Source: Microthrixaceae bacterium (lineage in GTDB: Bacteria > Actinomycetota > Acidimicrobiia > Acidimicrobiales > Microtrichaceae). From it: 64,000 nt of DNA. The translations under genes were made by a program, and so were the position numbers. Positions 1 through 8,928 of this stretch are shown here, in pieces; position 1 is the stretch's first letter, and each line of letters opens with the position of its first letter. Under the pieces are notes generated by a model. That model was not told where the DNA came from. It did no database searches and was given only the letters and a program-made list of their open reading frames with translations. The stretch spans positions 1 through 64,000 of the forward strand of contig JACJWI010000008.1 in assembly GCA_020637215.1 (NCBI GenBank), in the 5' to 3' direction.

Positions 1-1
1 G

Positions 2-58
2 TCACGGCACGCCCTGCAGGCCCTCGACCTCGACGCCGGCGAGCTACTCGACGACTGA
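2..58 (+). CDS. C-terminal tail of an upstream gene (partial, duplicated tail)
   Basis: Only the last 18 codons and the TGA stop are inside the window, reading SRHALQALDLDAGELLDD. The same 18 residues end the broken UnbU-like gene at 3574-3630. At the DNA level the two 58-base segments differ at only two places, and weak similarity continues a little past the stop. So the upstream gene, or at least its 3' end, is a paralogue or partial duplicate of the downstream gene. The function cannot be judged from this fragment. Confidence 0.55.
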   Translation, partial: SRHALQALDLDAGELLDD

Positions 59-86
59 GCACGGGTCCGACCGCCAGTCGCGACCT

Positions 87-1916
87 TCAGGACCCCGTCG
101 CCCGTTCCACCACGAGGACCCGGTCGCCGGCCACTCCGTCGAGCACCTGGGGTGTCGGGTCGCCGGGCCAGAGCACCTCGACCCGTTCGATCGACTTCTT
201 CGGACCCAGACCGATGTGCACCTCCGGTGGCAGCTGGGACTCGTAGGACCCACCGCCGGTGATCCAGCCCGTCACCGGTCGTCCATCTGTCGGGGTGACC
301 GTGATGCGGGCACCGATGGCCCCACGGTTCCCCGGCGTCGTCTGATCGTCGAGTCGGACCACGACCCAGTGTCGGGTCGGGGTGTCGTTGCGGTACAGCC
401 GCGGCGGCGTGCCGAAGTTGGCGATCAGCAGGTCGAGGTCGCCGTCGCGGTCCATGTCGAAGGGCACCAGAGCCCGCCCCAGCCCGGTGTCGTCCAGGCC
501 GACATCGGCTGCGGCCGGGACGAACGTCGCGCCGTCCGGGACCCAGAACACGAGGGGATCATCGGCAGGGGTTCCCGACGACCGATCGGGATCGGACGCC
601 TCCCCGATGCCGTAGCCGTTGGTCATCACCACCTCACGACGGCCGTCGTTGCCGAAGTCCTCGACCGCGGCGCCCCACCCCCATCCACCGTTGCGGAGTC
701 CCAACCTGTCCGTGGCGTCGGTGAAGGTCCCGTCACCGTCGTTGAGATAGGCCCGGTTGCCCGAGGAACCGAACCCTCCGAGCTGCGGAGGGGCTGCCGC
801 GTCTCCGACCGGGCCGATGCCGGTGACGAACCAGTCGGGGTGGCCGTCGCCGTCCAGGTCTGTGACCACCGACCCCATGCCGTTCTCGTCGGTGCCCACG
901 CCAGAGGCCGCGGTCACGTCGGTGAAGCCGGTGCCGGCGTCGTTGCGGAACAGCCGGCTGGTGCAGAAGTCGCCGGTGAGGAGCAGATCGTCCCAGCCGT
1001 CGGCGTCGACGTCGACGAAGCTTCCCGTGAAGCCCATGACCTCGTCGAACGGAAGCCCGAGCGCGGACGAGACGTCCCGGAACCGGCCGCCGCCCTCGTT
1101 GTGGTAGAGCCGGCCGCGGTTGGGGGGCGAGCCGTCGGCACGCGGGAAGTCGCGCTCGGCCAACCACTGCGCCCGGGCGCACACCGTCCTCCCGTGCGCG
1201 TCGGGGGTGATCGAGTCGCCAGCGTCCCTCAGCGCGGCGGGGACGACTTCGTCCCAGTGCGTGACGAGGAGGTCGAGCAGCCCGTCACGGTCGTAGTCGG
1301 CGAAGGTCGCTCCGTGCATCTGCGCCATGTCACCATCGGCGACCGGAGGCAGGTCGTCGAGCCCGCTGCCGGCAGTTGCGTCCACGAAGTGGCCTCCGTC
1401 GTTGCGGAGCAGAGTGGTGCCGTTGCGGCGGGCTCCGGTGAGGACCAGGTCGGGATCGCCGTCGGCATCCACGTCTCCGAACACGGCCGCTGACGACCCG
1501 TCGTAGGGGTCGCCTCCGACACCGAGCTCGCCGGCGCGGTCCGTGAACCGCCCGGAGCCGTCGTTGATCATCATCCGGTTCGGCAACCCGATGCGGGTCA
1601 GGTACACGTCCAGGTCGCCGTCGGCGTCGAGATCGAGGACGGCCGCGCCGGCGGTCATGGCCGACTCGCCGGTCAGGTCGGTGCGGCTGTGCGGCTCGAG
1701 CAGTCCCGCCCTCTCAGTGACGTCGGTGAAGCGGATGCCGTCGACGAGCCGAGCGTCGGGCCCCGACCCGGATCGGTGACCCGTCGGCGAAGAACCGTCG
1801 GACCGTTCCGACAGCATCCGAATCGCCACCAGGAGACCGAGGGCGACGACGAGCGCCACGACCGGCACCGCCCGCCGCGCTGATGGCGACCGCCGCTGAA
1901 CCGAGTCACCCCCCAC
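87..1916 (-). CDS. UnbV-like FG-GAP/VCBS repeat protein with ASPIC/UnbV domain
   Basis: 609 aa from a GTG start. Residues ~16-34 are one hydrophobic segment (signal anchor), followed by a Ser/Gly/Pro linker. The body (about 60-520) is a string of Asp-rich calcium-binding-type FG-GAP repeats (patterns such as DLDADGDLD, DVDADGDPD, DMDRDGDLD), as in integrin-like beta-propellers. The C-terminus (~530-605, GAIGARITV...GLGPKKSIERVEVLWPG) matches the ASPIC/UnbV domain. The protein is probably exported and acts outside the membrane. It stands divergent to a UnbU-like RnfD-type membrane protein. UnbU/UnbV pairs are known from enediyne clusters but also occur widely without them; no enediyne polyketide synthase is visible here. 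The biochemical role of the family is not settled. Confidence 0.85.
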   Translation of the reverse strand: MGGDSVQRRSPSARRAVPVVALVVALGLLVAIRMLSERSDGSSPTGHRSGSGPDARLVDGIRFTDVTERAGLLEPHSRTDLTGESAMTAGAAVLDLDADGDLDVYLTRIGLPNRMMINDGSGRFTDRAGELGVGGDPYDGSSAAVFGDVDADGDPDLVLTGARRNGTTLLRNDGGHFVDATAGSGLDDLPPVADGDMAQMHGATFADYDRDGLLDLLVTHWDEVVPAALRDAGDSITPDAHGRTVCARAQWLAERDFPRADGSPPNRGRLYHNEGGGRFRDVSSALGLPFDEVMGFTGSFVDVDADGWDDLLLTGDFCTSRLFRNDAGTGFTDVTAASGVGTDENGMGSVVTDLDGDGHPDWFVTGIGPVGDAAAPPQLGGFGSSGNRAYLNDGDGTFTDATDRLGLRNGGWGWGAAVEDFGNDGRREVVMTNGYGIGEASDPDRSSGTPADDPLVFWVPDGATFVPAAADVGLDDTGLGRALVPFDMDRDGDLDLLIANFGTPPRLYRNDTPTRHWVVVRLDDQTTPGNRGAIGARITVTPTDGRPVTGWITGGGSYESQLPPEVHIGLGPKKSIERVEVLWPGDPTPQVLDGVAGDRVLVVERATGS

Positions 1917-1996
1917 GAGAGCTCAGCGTACCGGCGCACCCTTGCCGGTACCGGCGGTCGTCGTCATACTCGCGGGGCCGCTCAGGGGAGGTGACC

Positions 1997-3630
1997 GTGC
2001 CGACGGTGATGGTGGGGGAACGGGAGGAAGGCCACCCCGACCCGTCCGTGGCGGACGGCGACGTGCACCGGTGGCGGTTCCAGCCCCCGAGGTTGCGTGA
2101 CCCGCGTCTGCACGTCGCCGCGGTCGTGGTGTCGGTCCAGGTGCTCGGCCAGGTCGCACTCGGATTCGACCTGTCGATCGCACAGATCCTGGTATGTCTG
2201 CTGACCGCCGCGGCGATCGAGCTGGCGCTGACGGCCCCACGCACCCGGGTCGTGGCGTGGCCGGCGAGCGCGCTGCTGACCGGCAACGGCATCGCGCTGA
2301 TCCTGCGTGTCCCCGGCACCGAGCACGGCGACTGGTGGTCGATGCGGGGCTGGTACGTGTTCGCGGCCACCACGGCGGTCGGCGTGCTGTCGAAGTACGT
2401 CCTCCGATCGCGGGGGCGGCCGCTCTTCAACCCGTCCAACCTGGCGTTGGTGGTGACGTTCCTCGTTCTGGGTTCCGGGATCGCCGACCCGCAGGACCTC
2501 TGGTGGGGCCCGATGTCGGTGGGCCTCGCCGCCACGTATGCGATCGTGGTCGTCGGGGGCGTGCTCGTCACCCGGCGGCTCGACCTGCTCCGGGTGTCGG
2601 TCGCGTTCTGGTCGGTGTTCGCGGCCCTCATGGGCGTGCTGGCGATCAGCGGCCACGCCATGACCGCCCGATGGAACCTCGGTCCGGTGGCCGGAATGCA
2701 GTTCTGGACCACGTTGGCCCTATCGCCCGAGGTGCTCATCTTCGTGTTCTTCATGATCACCGATCCTCGAACCGGCGTGACCGGGCGCGCCGGAGGTGTC
2801 CTGTACGGCGCCGCGGTGGCGCTCACCAGCGGAGTCCTGATCGCGTTCCAGAGCACCGAGTACGCGACCAAGGTCGCGTTGCTCGCCGGCCTGGTCGTCG
2901 TCTGCGCCCTGCGTCCCGTCCTCGAGCACCTGGCGCCGGCCGACCCGCCTGTCGGTGTGCTCAGGTGGACCCGGCAGCGGAGGCCGCGCCATGTCGGTGG
3001 CTGCGATCGGGATCGTCGCCGTCGGCCTGACGGTGCTGGGTTCATCGACCACCGGATCGGTTCCCGAGCCGCGGATCGGGGACCGTCCCGCCGTCGAGCT
3101 CGGAGAGGACCAGCGGCCGCGGGTGGAGATCGGCGACGGGCTCGATGGGCTCGGCGGCTCCTTCGGGACCGAGCGGGCCCGACAGGTCGCCGACGACCTG
3201 GGTCAGGGCACTGCTGCTGGCCGACCGTGCCCTGGCCGATGGCGACGACGACCTGGCCGACGAGGTGGCGACCGGCCCTTCCGACGGGACCTCTCCGACC
3301 GAGCCCGCCGCCCCGGCGCCGTCGCGGACGGTCGCCCGAGCGCTCGTCGACGTGGTGCGCGACCCCGACGACTTCCAGGCCCAGCCTCGCCTGGCGATCA
3401 CCCTCACCGGCACCGTCGATGGATCCGGAGTGGTCGGCGACCTACCACGTCCTCGCGACCACAGCGGACGTGCGCATCGAACGCGAGCTGCGACCGGGCT
3501 GACCGCCGCCGGCGCAACGCGCCTGCTGCCGGCGGAGGCAGACGGGTCCGCGGCCTCAGTCCGTCCGGGGAGATCACGGCACGCCCTGCAGGCCCTCGAC
3601 CTCGACGCCGGCGAGCTGCTCGACGACTGA
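1997..3630 (+). pseudogene. UnbU-like RnfD/NqrB-type membrane protein, frameshifted in its 3' part
   Basis: The intact first part (1997 to ~2985) encodes a polytopic protein of about 330 residues with RnfD/NqrB-like features (for example RPLFNPSN and FMITDPRTG) and roughly 8-10 membrane helices, typical of UnbU. The start is taken at GTG 1997, six bases after GGGGAG; GTG 1991 is also possible. Downstream coding sense jumps frame: a helix (AMSVAAIGIVAVGL) lies in the next frame from ~2985, ADRALADGDDDLADEV in a third frame from ~3200, SATYHVLATTADVRIEREL back in the first frame at ~3430, and the tail in another frame from ~3495 to the TGA at 3628. At least four single-base breaks are needed to read it through. 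They may be real decay or indel errors. An alternative reading is a shorter intact UnbU with an unrelated downstream remnant. Confidence 0.65.
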
Positions 3631-3665
3631 GCTCGGGCGCGACCGTCGGCTGACCCTCACTCGGT

Positions 3666-5156
3666 TCAGAGGAGGAGGGTGCCGGCGACCACGCGACCGC
3701 TTCGGCCTGAGATGCCGGAGCGCATCGCCTCGTCGAGGATGCCCGGATCCTCACTGGTCGCCCAGGCTCGGGCGCCGCCCTCGGAGCGCACCGCGGCCAG
3801 CACGTCGGTCGGGCCCTCGCGGTCGAAGCGCACCGACGCGGCATCGACACTCACCGGACCGTCGAAGCCGTCGTCCAGCGGATCCCGCTCGTGCAGGTCG
3901 ACCCGGTCCTGACAGTCGATGCGGGCGAACGCCCGCGGCGGCTCCGGCGAGTACACCGCGAAGCTGTGCTTGGTGGCGCTGCCCCCGTTGCCGTGGACGA
4001 GCCCCGCTCCCCCGGCCCGCACCAGCGGAACCATCGCCGCGATCGAGTGACCGACCGAGTTGCTGATCGCGGCACCGGCGAACCCCAACCCGCCGGTGAC
4101 GGTCAGGGGACGACCCTCGTCGAGCCCGAGAGCGGCCGACGACATCTGCACGATCGACGGGAAGCAGGCGTACAAGTCGACGTGCTCGATGTCGGACACG
4201 TCCAGCCCGGAGTGCTCGAGCGCCGCCTCCCCCGCCGCGGTGAGCGCCGGGCACCCGGTCAGCTCGGCGCGTCGGCGCACCTCCCAGGTCTCGTGCGAGG
4301 AGGTGACGACGTGCGGGAACACCCGCCGGTCGTCGGCCACGCCGGCCGAGCGGGCCAGCTCGGTCGAGCAGATCAGGACCGCCGACGCCATGTTGACCGT
4401 GTTGTTGGCCACCATCGCCTTGGGGTACGGGAAGCAGATCATCCGGTTCTGCTCCGATTCGTCGCGGATGGCTGCGACCTCGTGGCGGGTGCGGTCCCAG
4501 GCGTACGGGTTCGCCTCCGCCACCCGCGACTCCCGCGCCCACAGCTCGGCGCAGTGGTCGCGTTGTTCGTCCACCGTGCGGCCGTGGCTCAGCCGCAGCG
4601 CATCCTCGAACAGCGCGTAGAACACCGTCGCTGATCCGAGTTGAGCCATCTCGGCGATCGCCTCGGGGGCGAACCCTCCGATCACCTCCGGCGTTCCGTC
4701 GCCCGGCGACTCGTTCCAGCGCGGCGACAGGCCCTGGCGCTTGAGCTGCTGGTTGGTCCAACGTGCCTCGCCGCCCAGCACCAGCGCCGCATCGAGCTCT
4801 CCCGCCGCGATCCGCTCGCACGCGAGGCCGACCAGGTCCTGGGGGGCGGTTCCGGTGATCTCGGTGATGGCGGTGCCGACACCGCGGAGTCCGAGCTCCT
4901 CGGCCACGACCGCGGCCGGGTTCCGGTAGCGGTAGAAGCCTCCGGTGACTCCGATCCAGCCGACCCGGTCGAGCAGGGCGGGCGCCCCCGCGTCGGCGGC
5001 CGCGGCACGGGCCGCCGCGACCATCAGCTCGATGGGCCCGGGGGCGTCGAGGAGGTCGTGGTCGCCCGGGCGGTCGATGCTCTGGGCCGCCCCCACGATG
5101 ACGGGGGTGGCCACGGGGCGCTGCAGCGCGAGACCGGAGTCGTTCTGTGTCGGCAC
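3666..5156 (-). CDS. Thiolase-like (SCP-X/acetyl-CoA acetyltransferase family) protein
   Basis: 496 aa from a GTG start. The N-terminal ~390 residues have the thiolase fold signature order seen in actinobacterial acetyl-CoA acetyltransferase-like proteins (VIVGAAQSIDRPG near the start, NPYAWDR and FPYPKAMVANN in the middle, LYACFPSIVQ and GNGGSATKHS later). A C-terminal ~90-residue beta-rich extension follows. The segment that should hold the nucleophilic cysteine (CGSG in true thiolases) reads TGTAPQDLVGLA, so the acylated cysteine seems absent. This suggests a non-catalytic or modified thiolase-like protein, perhaps partnering a steroid or acyl-CoA degradation enzyme. The gene is convergent with the broken UnbU-like gene and divergent from a binding-protein gene. 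Family assignment is firm; reaction is not. Confidence 0.75.
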   Translation of the reverse strand: MPTQNDSGLALQRPVATPVIVGAAQSIDRPGDHDLLDAPGPIELMVAAARAAAADAGAPALLDRVGWIGVTGGFYRYRNPAAVVAEELGLRGVGTAITEITGTAPQDLVGLACERIAAGELDAALVLGGEARWTNQQLKRQGLSPRWNESPGDGTPEVIGGFAPEAIAEMAQLGSATVFYALFEDALRLSHGRTVDEQRDHCAELWARESRVAEANPYAWDRTRHEVAAIRDESEQNRMICFPYPKAMVANNTVNMASAVLICSTELARSAGVADDRRVFPHVVTSSHETWEVRRRAELTGCPALTAAGEAALEHSGLDVSDIEHVDLYACFPSIVQMSSAALGLDEGRPLTVTGGLGFAGAAISNSVGHSIAAMVPLVRAGGAGLVHGNGGSATKHSFAVYSPEPPRAFARIDCQDRVDLHERDPLDDGFDGPVSVDAASVRFDREGPTDVLAAVRSEGGARAWATSEDPGILDEAMRSGISGRSGRVVAGTLLL

Positions 5157-5286
5157 GGGCGACAGTCTGGCAGCGCCGTGACGCTGTGATCACCGGCACG
5201 CACCGCGAACGACGTCGTTCCCGGCAGACTGTGACACAGGGGGATCGAGACCCGGAAGGGATCGCGTGGTGGAGAAGGCAGTGCCC

Positions 5287-6768
5287 ATGTCCCGAACGTC
5301 ACGACGCCGCAGTCGCGGGCACCGGTGGGTGCGCTGCGGTGCCGCGGTGCTCCTCGCGTCGCTCGGGGCTGCCGCCTGCGGCGGGAGCAGCGACGACCGG
5401 ACGGATCGAGGCTCGACCGACCCCGTGACCGACACCGCCACGTGCGCCACGGACCTGGCCGACGGGCCGACCGAGATCACCGTGTGGCACCCCTACAACA
5501 CCCTGACCAAGACCACGCTCGAGTCGATCGCCGAGGCCTACAACGCGTCGCAGTCCAAGGTGCACGTGAACGTCGAGGCCCAGGGCAACACCATCGAGCT
5601 CCAGAAGAAGTTCGACGAGATGATGGCCACGCCCGACCAGCTCCCCGACGTGGTGTTCACCGAGGACACCAACCTCCAGTTCATGAGCGACTCCGGCGTC
5701 GTCGTGCCGGCTTCGGCGTGCCAGAGCTCCGACCAGAGCGGCGGTCGGTACCTCGACGGGCTCTTCCCCGCCGTCACCGCCGCGTACACGGTGCAGGGCA
5801 CCCTGTGGCCCGCCGCGTTCAGCGTCTCGACGTTGATGATGTACGCCAACGACGCCCAACTCCGCGCCGCCGGCCTCGAGCCGGGTGTCTTCCCCGAAAC
5901 CCTCGACGAGCTGCGGACCATGTCCGAGAAGATCAAGGCCGCGAACCTCCCCGGGGTGAAGGCGCCGCTGGTGATGAAGCTCGACCCGTGGGTGCTCGAG
6001 ACGCTGCTCACCGGGTCGGGTCAGCTCATCGTCAACCACGGCAACGGTCGCGACGAGCTCGCCTCGGCCTCCGAGCTCGACAACCGCGACTCCGTCGAGG
6101 TCCTGGAGTGGATCCAGGGCATGGTCGACGACGGGCTGCTCACCACCATCCCCTACGGCGACAGCATCGACGACTTCCTGGCGTTCAGCCAGGGCAACTC
6201 CAGCTTCATCATCAGCGGCCAGCGGTCGATCACGACTGTCGCCGCGGTGATGGACGGCCAGACCCAGGGCGTCGACATCGCCGGCGCCCCGAGCTCGGAC
6301 GTCCTTCAGAAGCTCGACATCGAAGCCGGGTTGTTCCCCGGCCTGGAGGAGGCCGGCCGCTCAGGGGTGTCGGGCAGCGCCGGCTACGTGGTCGGCGGAT
6401 CCGACGCCCGGACCGCGGCCGCGTGGGACTTCATGAAGTTCTTCAACGCCCTCCCCCAGCAGCAGCGCTGGGTGCTCGAGGGGTCCTACGTGCCGTCGAG
6501 CCAAGCAGTGCTCGACTCACCCGAGGTGCAGAAGGCGTTCACCACGACCCGGGGCGGACGCTGGACCGCCACGGTCTCCGAGGGGATCGCCGAGCTCGAC
6601 CCGGACTTCCCCGGTCCGCTCGTCGGCCCCTACGGCGAGTACCGGGACCGGCTCAACCGACTGCTGGACGAGGTCGGCGCAGGCGCCGAGGTCCGACCGG
6701 CGCTGACCGCGGCATCCGACGACATCACCGACCTCCTGCGCAGCTACCGATCCGAGGTCGGCGGCTGA
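5287..6768 (+). CDS. ABC transporter substrate-binding lipoprotein (sugar type, family 1)
   Basis: About 493 aa. ATG 5287 is preferred over GTG 5266 because it directly precedes a good lipoprotein signal (Arg-rich start, hydrophobic AAVLLASLG, Cys 31 followed by GG) and has GGAGAAGG eight bases upstream. The mature protein begins with EITVWHPYNTLTK and has VVFTEDTNLQFM and a conserved SAGYVVGG segment, the pattern of UgpB/MalE-like extracellular solute-binding proteins. It would be anchored outside the membrane and bind a sugar or glycerophosphodiester-like solute. No permease or ATPase gene is next to it, so it is an orphan binding protein that must use a distant transporter or act as a sensor. 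Divergent to the thiolase-like gene, convergent with the next. Confidence 0.85.
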   Translation: MSRTSRRRSRGHRWVRCGAAVLLASLGAAACGGSSDDRTDRGSTDPVTDTATCATDLADGPTEITVWHPYNTLTKTTLESIAEAYNASQSKVHVNVEAQGNTIELQKKFDEMMATPDQLPDVVFTEDTNLQFMSDSGVVVPASACQSSDQSGGRYLDGLFPAVTAAYTVQGTLWPAAFSVSTLMMYANDAQLRAAGLEPGVFPETLDELRTMSEKIKAANLPGVKAPLVMKLDPWVLETLLTGSGQLIVNHGNGRDELASASELDNRDSVEVLEWIQGMVDDGLLTTIPYGDSIDDFLAFSQGNSSFIISGQRSITTVAAVMDGQTQGVDIAGAPSSDVLQKLDIEAGLFPGLEEAGRSGVSGSAGYVVGGSDARTAAAWDFMKFFNALPQQQRWVLEGSYVPSSQAVLDSPEVQKAFTTTRGGRWTATVSEGIAELDPDFPGPLVGPYGEYRDRLNRLLDEVGAGAEVRPALTAASDDITDLLRSYRSEVGG

Positions 6769-6820
6769 GCTGTCCGCCGAGCCGAACGCGGCCGGCGGAT
6801 GGGTCGGAGTCGACCGAGAG

Positions 6821-7819
6821 TCAGGCGAACAACGTCTGGATGATGCGGCCGTCGCGGTCGGCGGCCGACTGGTCGAGGTCCGTGACCACGAATGCCCGCT
6901 GCAACCAGCGGTCGGTCCCGTCGAAGCGAGCCTGGTACGACGACCGGCCGTGGACCGCCGCGGTGTTGTCGACCACCAGGCAGTCGCCGGCCTCGAGCAC
7001 GACCGAGCGGTGGTGGTCGGCCACCGCCCGATCCAGGCGATCCAGGGCGGCCTGAGCCGCCGGGTCGGTACCCCGCATCAGATCCGCGTCGTACCAGAGG
7101 GTGGGGCGATCGGCGGTTCCCCCGATGACGGGGAATGGGCCCCGCGGTCCGAGCGGTCCCGTCGACGCCTCCGACACCGACCCCGGCCCGGACCGCCGCT
7201 CGGTCGATGCGAGAGCGGCCCGGGCCCCGTCGAGGAACGACTCGTCCACTCCGCAGACGAACCGCGCCTGGCGCAGGACCGAGAGGGTGTCGCCGTCGAG
7301 GGCATCGATCAGGTCGTGGACCGAGCAGAGGGTGGTCCGGGCGTCGGGATGGCCCCGCAGGCACAGCAGGACCAGGAACCTCGGCGCGTGGGGGTGGAAC
7401 GCCGTCTCGGTGTGGAACGCCAGGTCCACCCGCGACGAGGTCGACACCTGGCGGTCGGCTCCCGCGACGGTCGGGACCAGGTTCTGGACCAGATCGCCGC
7501 CGTGCTCGGGTCGGTAGCCGACCGGCTCCCCCAACGTCCGGGCGACCGCGGTCAGCACGAGCTCGCTGACGTGGTCCTTGGTCGTCGGCTCCGTCGGGGT
7601 CGCCGGGGTGGGCGGGAGCTCCCCGACCGGAACGCCCCGGACCAGGATCGCCCCCTCGCGGGGCGGCGAGTCGACCATCCGGAGCAGCGCGGAGCGGACC
7701 GTCGGCGGAAGGGTCCGTCCGAGCACCTCCGCCTCGGCGACGAACGGCTCGGATCCCGGCGCGGCCGACGACGGCTCGGGCTCGGCCACGGCCGGATCCC
7801 AGGACACTGCAACAACCAT
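6821..7819 (-). CDS. Fe(II)/2-oxoglutarate oxygenase, clavaminate synthase/TauD-like
   Basis: 332 aa. The facial triad is visible: HTE (in LAFHTETAFHPH, about residue 146) gives the proximal His and Glu, and DNTAAVHGRSSY near residue 292 gives the distal His. R in TDRWLQRAF about 15 residues later is the likely 2-oxoglutarate-binding Arg. The HxE (not HxD) motif and length match the clavaminate synthase / L-arginine and L-asparagine beta-hydroxylase group (VioC/AsnO-like) rather than taurine dioxygenase. A free amino acid or small peptide is the likely substrate. It is downstream of and co-oriented with the RpiR regulator (gap ~63 bases), so the two may be co-transcribed. No NRPS or clavam genes lie nearby. 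Confidence 0.8.
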   Translation of the reverse strand: MVVAVSWDPAVAEPEPSSAAPGSEPFVAEAEVLGRTLPPTVRSALLRMVDSPPREGAILVRGVPVGELPPTPATPTEPTTKDHVSELVLTAVARTLGEPVGYRPEHGGDLVQNLVPTVAGADRQVSTSSRVDLAFHTETAFHPHAPRFLVLLCLRGHPDARTTLCSVHDLIDALDGDTLSVLRQARFVCGVDESFLDGARAALASTERRSGPGSVSEASTGPLGPRGPFPVIGGTADRPTLWYDADLMRGTDPAAQAALDRLDRAVADHHRSVVLEAGDCLVVDNTAAVHGRSSYQARFDGTDRWLQRAFVVTDLDQSAADRDGRIIQTLFA

Positions 7820-7882
7820 TCCACCATGCTAGCGGTGTCGGACCAGTTGTTTCAGTCTCGAGCGGGGAGCGGTAGCCGCGCC

Positions 7883-8749
7883 TCAGTCGCTCAGCGCATC
7901 GGTGTCGACCCACACCGACTCGAGCGCGTCCAGGCGGTCCACCGCGCTCCGGCCCATCCGGACCGCCACCCCGGCCACGAGCACCTCGCCCACGGCCAGC
8001 GCCGAGACGTAGCTGTCGAAGGGTCCGACGTCGTGGGACTGGACCGTCAGCACCCCGTCCGCTCCGGCGGCCACCGGCGACAGCGACGAGTCGGTCACGG
8101 CGATCGTCCGGAGACCGCGTCCTCGGGCCCAGGCCACCACGTCGAGCACGGCCCGGTCGTAGCGGGGGAGATCGATCACGACCAGGACGTCGTCGGGGCC
8201 GGACCGGGCGACCGTCCGACCGACCTCTACCGCACCGCCGACGAGCTCCTCGACCCCTTCACGCAGCATCGACAGGTGCACCGACACCTGGTGGGCCACG
8301 CCGGACCCGGCATCCCCGCCCATCACGAACACCCGACGGCGACGACCCGCCAGCAGTCGGATCGCACGATCGACCTCCCCCGGATCGAGGTGGCGGAGGG
8401 TCCGCTCCAGCGACGCCGCCACGGATCGCCCCAGGCTCCCCACCAGGTCGTTCGAGACCGGGCGCCGGATCCGGGCCGCCGCGGGCAGCAACCGGTGCGA
8501 CAGTTCCGCCCGCACCGACTCCTGCAGGCCGCGGAACCCCGAGAAACCGAGCCGGTCGGCGAAGCGGACGACCGTCGCCCCGCTCGTGCCGGCCCGCTCC
8601 GCGATGCGCGCCACCGTCCCGAACGCGACCAGCTCCCGGTCCGCGACCACGACCTCGGCCACCCGTCGCTCGGCGGCGGAGAGCGAGCCCGAGGCATCCG
8701 CCAGCCGGTCGTCGAGGGAGATGGCGCCGGTGTCAGCGGGTTCGGTCAC
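7883..8749 (-). CDS. MurR/RpiR family transcriptional regulator with SIS domain
   Basis: About 288 aa from GTG 8749 (VTEPADTGAISL). The longer reading back to 8860 is out of character and would intrude into the divergent promoter. Residues ~1-80 form the RpiR-type helix-turn-helix (SLSAAERRVAEVV, then RIAERAGTSGATVVRFADRLGFSGFRGL in two steps). Residues ~110-280 are a SIS sugar-phosphate-binding domain (RRVFVMGGDAGSG, VLVVIDLPRYDR, TIAVTDSSLSPVA). Such regulators bind phosphosugars and control sugar or amino-sugar catabolism. Here the flanking genes are an oxygenase downstream and a divergent thiolase/acyl-CoA dehydrogenase pair, so it may govern either. A repeat pair at 8831-8866 is a candidate operator. 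Confidence 0.88.
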   Translation of the reverse strand: MTEPADTGAISLDDRLADASGSLSAAERRVAEVVVADRELVAFGTVARIAERAGTSGATVVRFADRLGFSGFRGLQESVRAELSHRLLPAAARIRRPVSNDLVGSLGRSVAASLERTLRHLDPGEVDRAIRLLAGRRRRVFVMGGDAGSGVAHQVSVHLSMLREGVEELVGGAVEVGRTVARSGPDDVLVVIDLPRYDRAVLDVVAWARGRGLRTIAVTDSSLSPVAAGADGVLTVQSHDVGPFDSYVSALAVGEVLVAGVAVRMGRSAVDRLDALESVWVDTDALSD

Positions 8750-8830
8750 ACCCCATATTGGTTCCCGACCCACCCCGACGGGGCCATCGACGTAGCCGCC
8801 GACGGACCGTTCGGCGGCACACCGACCGAT

Positions 8831-8866
8831 TCCGTAGGATGGCCGCTTCCATAGGATCACTTATGG
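8831..8866. promoter_or_regulatory. Candidate operator between rpiR-like and thiolase genes
   Basis: TCCGTAGGAT (8831-8840) and TCCATAGGAT (8848-8857) are near-identical 10-mers 17 bases apart. The second overlaps an inverted repeat CCATA-N8-TATGG (8849-8866). The position, in the only divergent intergenic region of the pair, suits a regulator site. Which protein binds it is inference. Confidence 0.3.
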
Positions 8867-8928
8867 AGGAGCCCGACCCCGGCCACGACGGTCGGAGCGT
8901 GCTCCTCCTCGACCGCACAGGGGGACCC

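Noticed and set aside
216..1493. 425-codon plus-strand frame opposite the UnbV-like gene
   Set aside because: Val/Arg/Gly-rich mirror of the repeat-coding strand with no recognisable domain.
87..3630. Enediyne biosynthesis cluster
   Set aside because: Only UnbU/UnbV homologues are present; no PKSE, thioesterase or warhead genes in the window.
5162..5232. ACAGTCTG / CAGACTGT inverted repeat before the sugar-type binding protein
   Set aside because: Arms of eight bases separated by 55 bases are too weak to call an operator without conservation data.
6821..7819. Clavam or viomycin-type biosynthesis genes
   Set aside because: Only the single oxygenase is present; no beta-lactam synthetase, NRPS or related gene is near.
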